This document shows positions 6,915 to 8,986 of a DNA stretch of 8,986 nucleotides, piece after piece. Made by a program: the position numbers and the translations under genes. Source of the stretch: an uncultured Clostridia bacterium (lineage in GTDB: Bacteria; Bacillota; Clostridia; Oscillospirales; Oscillospiraceae); the NCBI GenBank assembly GCA_946184215.1, contig CAMHER010000066.1, positions 1 to 8,986 on the forward strand, given 5' to 3'. The notes beneath the pieces were generated by a model. The model saw nothing but the letters and a program-made list of their open reading frames with translations. It had not been told where the DNA came from and made no database searches. Within the stretch, counting starts at the first letter, position 1. Each line of letters starts with the position of its first letter.

Positions 6915-7920
6915 TGGAAAGGAGAACGATTTCTCCCCTTTCCGCCTTACAGGACCGTATACGAAGCTCCTCCAGCGCCAGGGCACGGCTCAGCGCGCGG
7001 ACGTTCTGCCTCTTCTGTCCGATCATCTGTGACAGCTCGGCGGCGTTAACGCCGAGCGTGACGCGGCTTCCCGGCTCGGTGCCGGCAAGCAGGGCACGCG
7101 CCTTTTCCAGCAGGATCCGGCTGCGGACCAGCTCGCCCAGCGCGGGGTGATAGGCTCCCGCAACGGCCGCCCCCTGTGACAGCTCCTCCGTGGGGTTCAG
7201 TCCCAGACGGATGACGGGGATATTTGCCTCTTCAAACAGGGGCATAAGCTGCGCGCAGACCGCCACCGCGTCCTCAACCGTGTGCTCGCGGTACTCTCCC
7301 GCGCGCCACAGATCATACAGCGCCGTGTCGCGCACGATGACCGTGGGATAGATCCGCACGCCGTCCGGCCGCAGCGCGATCAGTTTCTTCGCCGTTTCGA
7401 TGTCCTTTTCCGCGCTGTCGCCGGGCAGCCCCGTCATCATCTGCAGGATCAGAGGAAAGCCCGCCGCTTTCACCGCCTCGGATGAGCGCACCACGTCCTC
7501 CGCCGTATGCCCGCGGCCGGAGAGGCGCAGCACTTCCCCGTCCATCGACTGCGCGCCCAGCTCCACCGTCTCCACGCCGAAGCGCTTTAAGCGCGCGAGC
7601 ACGGTCTCGTCGATCGCGTCGGGCCGTGTTGAAAGGCGGATCGCGTCGATCTCGCCCTTTCCGATCGCCTCCGCCGCAGCGCCCAGCAGTTCCTCCTGGC
7701 GCTCCGGCTCAATGGCTGTGAAGCTGCCCCCATAAAACGCCAGCTGCCGCTTTGCCCCGCTGCGGGGCAAGGCGGCTGACTGTTCGATCGCCTGTTTGAC
7801 TGTCGCGGCCGTGGCCGCCTTCTCGCTGCCGCTGATGCGCCGCTGGTTGCAGAACACGCATTCATGTCTGCAGCCCAGATGCGGCACGAAGACCGGGATC
7901 ACGCACTCTCTCGCGCTCAT
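6901..7920 (-). CDS. Elp3-like radical SAM protein of unknown substrate
   Basis: A 339-residue radical SAM enzyme. The CxxxCxxC cluster motif is Cys17, Cys21 and Cys24 (GCRHECVFCNQRRISG), binding the 4Fe-4S cluster that cleaves S-adenosylmethionine. Further family features are YGGSF (63-67), the RLSTRPDAID segment (95-104), VELGAQSMD (119-127), GRGHT (135-139) and the MMTGLPGD segment (161-168). This matches the Elp3/coproporphyrinogen-oxidase-like superfamily seen between rnc and smc in many Clostridia. It lacks the GNAT acetyltransferase domain of true Elp3, so tRNA wobble-uridine acetylation cannot be assumed; a tRNA or ribosome-related role is only suggested by its neighbours. The start overlaps the rnc stop as ATGA, with little room for a separate ribosome-binding site, implying translational coupling. 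A strong palindrome encodes residues 49-59, and the smc promoter begins in its last codons. Confidence 0.88.
   Translation of the reverse strand: MSARECVIPVFVPHLGCRHECVFCNQRRISGSEKAATAATVKQAIEQSAALPRSGAKRQLAFYGGSFTAIEPERQEELLGAAAEAIGKGEIDAIRLSTRPDAIDETVLARLKRFGVETVELGAQSMDGEVLRLSGRGHTAEDVVRSSEAVKAAGFPLILQMMTGLPGDSAEKDIETAKKLIALRPDGVRIYPTVIVRDTALYDLWRAGEYREHTVEDAVAVCAQLMPLFEEANIPVIRLGLNPTEELSQGAAVAGAYHPALGELVRSRILLEKARALLAGTEPGSRVTLGVNAAELSQMIGQKRQNVRALSRALALEELRIRSCKAERGEIVLLSIEKR
6916..6943 (-). other. Stem-loop at the 3' end of the radical SAM gene
   Basis: Minus-strand RNA can fold GGAAAGGGGAGAA with TTCTCCTTTCC, an 11-bp stem with a 2-nt bulge and a 4-nt ATCG loop, ending just before the smc -35 box. 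An A-rich rather than U-rich stretch follows on the minus strand, so it is not a standard intrinsic terminator. It could protect the 3' end of the plsX-rnc-radical SAM message or simply be chance within coding DNA. Confidence 0.4.
7746..7776. repeat. 31-nt inverted repeat inside the radical SAM gene
   Basis: The core TTGCCCCGC T GCGGGGCAA (7752-7770) is a perfect 9-bp inverted repeat around one central base. After one mismatched base on each side it continues as GCCGC/GCGGC (7746-7750 with 7772-7776). It encodes residues 49-59 (AALPRSGAKRQ), a probably surface-exposed linker before the YGGSF strand. It may be a structured mRNA element or part of a dispersed palindromic repeat; no second copy occurs in this window. 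Confidence 0.55.
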
Positions 7921-8597
7921 GCCTTCAGCTTTTCCAGCGCCTGGCAGGCGGCCATCTGTTCGGCCTCTTTCTTCGTGCGGCCGCTCCCCTCTCCGACGGT
8001 CCTGCCGTTGACGGACACCGAAAAGGTAAAGGTCTTGTTGTGATCCGGCCCTTCCTCCGCAATGAGCTCATAGCGGATCTGACACCCACCATCGCGCTGG
8101 ACATACTCCTGCAGCGCGGTCTTGTAATCGGCGCTGGGATGTACCTCGCCGATCTCGGCATCTTTGAGCACGTGCGCCATGATAAAGCGGCGCGCCTCCT
8201 CCATGCCGCCGTCAAGATAGATCGCGGCGATAGTCGACTCCACCATGTCCGCCAGGATCGACGTGCGCTCACGCCCGCCGGTCAGCTCCTCGCCGCGGCC
8301 CAGGCGCATAAATTCCCCCAGTCCCAGGGCAAGAGCCGCCTTGTGCAGGCTGGCTTCACACACCAGCTCGGCGCGCAGGCGGGTCATCCGCCCCTCCGGC
8401 AGTGCCGGCTCATGGCGATAGAGAAACTCCGCCGTGGTCTGCCCCAGCACGGAATCGCCGAGGAATTCCAGCCGCTCATAGCTCTCCGTTCCGTCGGCAT
8501 GACGCTCGTTGGCGTAGGAGGAATGGGTCATGGCTGTCTCCAGCAGCTTATGGTCTTTGAAATGATAGCCGATACGGCTCTCAAGCGTTTCCTTCAC
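7917..8597 (-). CDS. rnc: Ribonuclease III
   Basis: A 226-residue double-strand-specific endoribonuclease that processes rRNA precursors and structured mRNAs. The catalytic domain carries the signature ERLEFLGD (41-48) and DMVESTIAAIYLDGG (117-131); Glu41, Asp48, Asp117 and Glu120 match the metal-binding active-site residues of the E. coli enzyme with the same spacing. A double-stranded RNA-binding domain occupies about 157-225 (DYKTALQEYVQ through the TKKEAEQMAACQALEKL helix). Length is standard. The start is GTG, 17 nt inside the 3' end of plsX, supported by AGGA 6 nt upstream and by the alignment-like N-terminus ETLESRIGYHFKDHKLLETAMTH split across the usual first helix. It shares an ATGA overlap with the radical SAM gene downstream, so plsX, rnc and that gene are expressed together. 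Confidence 0.97.
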   Translation of the reverse strand: MKETLESRIGYHFKDHKLLETAMTHSSYANERHADGTESYERLEFLGDSVLGQTTAEFLYRHEPALPEGRMTRLRAELVCEASLHKAALALGLGEFMRLGRGEELTGGRERTSILADMVESTIAAIYLDGGMEEARRFIMAHVLKDAEIGEVHPSADYKTALQEYVQRDGGCQIRYELIAEEGPDHNKTFTFSVSVNGRTVGEGSGRTKKEAEQMAACQALEKLKA

Positions 8598-8986
8598 TCT
8601 CGTTCCTGATCCTCATATATTCGATGTTTGCTTTGATATCTTCCACAACGCCGGCTTCGACGAAAGCCTTGGCCTGGCGGATGGCCGCAAAGAAGCTGGC
8701 GGCGTTCGACGCGCCGTGCGCCTTGATGACCGGACGGGAAATGCCGATCAGGGCCGTGCCGCCGACCTCGTTGACGTCCATGGACTTCTTCATGGCGGCA
8801 AGGTCGTTTTTGAGCACCGCCGCGGCCAGCTTGTTTTTCGTGCTCTTGTAGAACACGCCCTTGAGCGCGTGCATCATATACTTGATCACGCCCTCCGTGG
8901 ACTTGAGCAGAACGTTTCCGGTAAAGCCGTCGGTCACGACCACATCGGCCGCGCCGTCAAAGACGCCTGTGCCCTCGATATTGCCG
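8581..8986 (-). CDS. plsX: Phosphate acyltransferase PlsX, C-terminal 134 residues (5' end beyond window)
   Basis: PlsX converts acyl-ACP to acyl-phosphate for phosphatidic acid synthesis and acts as a peripheral membrane protein. The frame is open from the window edge and begins GNIEGTGVFDGAADVVVTDG; the motif GNIEG followed by DVVVTDGFTGNVLLKSTEG is diagnostic of the family. Also present are the VGGTALIGISRPVIKAHGAS segment, with the glycine-rich GG.L.G pattern, and a C-terminal helix ending in YMRIRNESEGNA. About 200 N-terminal residues of the usual 330 are missing only because of the window boundary; an internal GTG (8943..8941) is not a start. The last 17 nt overlap rnc. In many Bacillota acpP lies between plsX and rnc; here the overlap leaves no room for it. 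Confidence 0.95.
   Translation of the reverse strand, partial: GNIEGTGVFDGAADVVVTDGFTGNVLLKSTEGVIKYMMHALKGVFYKSTKNKLAAAVLKNDLAAMKKSMDVNEVGGTALIGISRPVIKAHGASNAASFFAAIRQAKAFVEAGVVEDIKANIEYMRIRNESEGNA

Noticed and set aside
6916..6943. Intrinsic terminator after the radical SAM gene
   Set aside because: The stem is good but it is followed by A-rich sequence on the transcribed strand and by non-T sequence on the other, so the U-tract is missing in both directions.
8581..8943. plsX as a complete 120-codon gene starting at an internal GTG
   Set aside because: The frame continues upstream to the window edge with the PlsX motif GNIEG, so the GTG is an internal valine codon of a longer gene.

Overview
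The window is a compact, GC-rich block of bacterial housekeeping genes. All genes lie on the minus strand, so transcription runs from the high coordinates to the low ones. The gene order plsX, rnc, radical SAM gene, smc, ftsY, yhbY, nadD-yqeK, rsfS, leuS, the AGGAG-type ribosome-binding sites and the family-level sequence features (clostridial-type LeuRS N-terminus and SMC head, a YqeK HD domain) point to a Bacillota of class Clostridia. An Oscillospiraceae/Ruminococcaceae-like gut lineage is my best guess, but the sequence alone does not fix the genus.

Layout in transcription order: the 3' end of plsX (phospholipid precursor synthesis) overlaps rnc (RNase III), which overlaps by ATGA a stand-alone Elp3-like radical SAM protein. 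A 54-bp gap follows, containing a near-consensus sigma-A promoter whose -35 box lies in the last codons of the radical SAM gene. Downstream come smc (chromosome condensation, TTG start), ftsY (SRP receptor), yhbY (ribosome-associated CRM protein), a fused nadD-yqeK gene (NAD synthesis plus HD-type dinucleotide polyphosphate hydrolase) and rsfS (ribosome silencing). These are separated by 12 bp or less, or overlap. After a 66-bp gap with two hairpins comes leuS (leucyl-tRNA synthetase), which runs off the window at its 3' end.

The set couples RNA processing, ribosome assembly and silencing, membrane protein targeting, chromosome organisation and NAD supply, and looks like one growth-linked operon or two operons read in tandem. 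Nothing suggests a mobile element, phage, CRISPR, RNA gene or defence system, and no entirely new system is visible. The points worth a second look are an SMC that appears shortened by about 90 residues in each coiled-coil arm, the single-polypeptide NadD-YqeK fusion, a short leader before leuS with mutually exclusive hairpins, and a strong palindrome inside the radical SAM gene. No gene-free stretch exceeds 66 bp.
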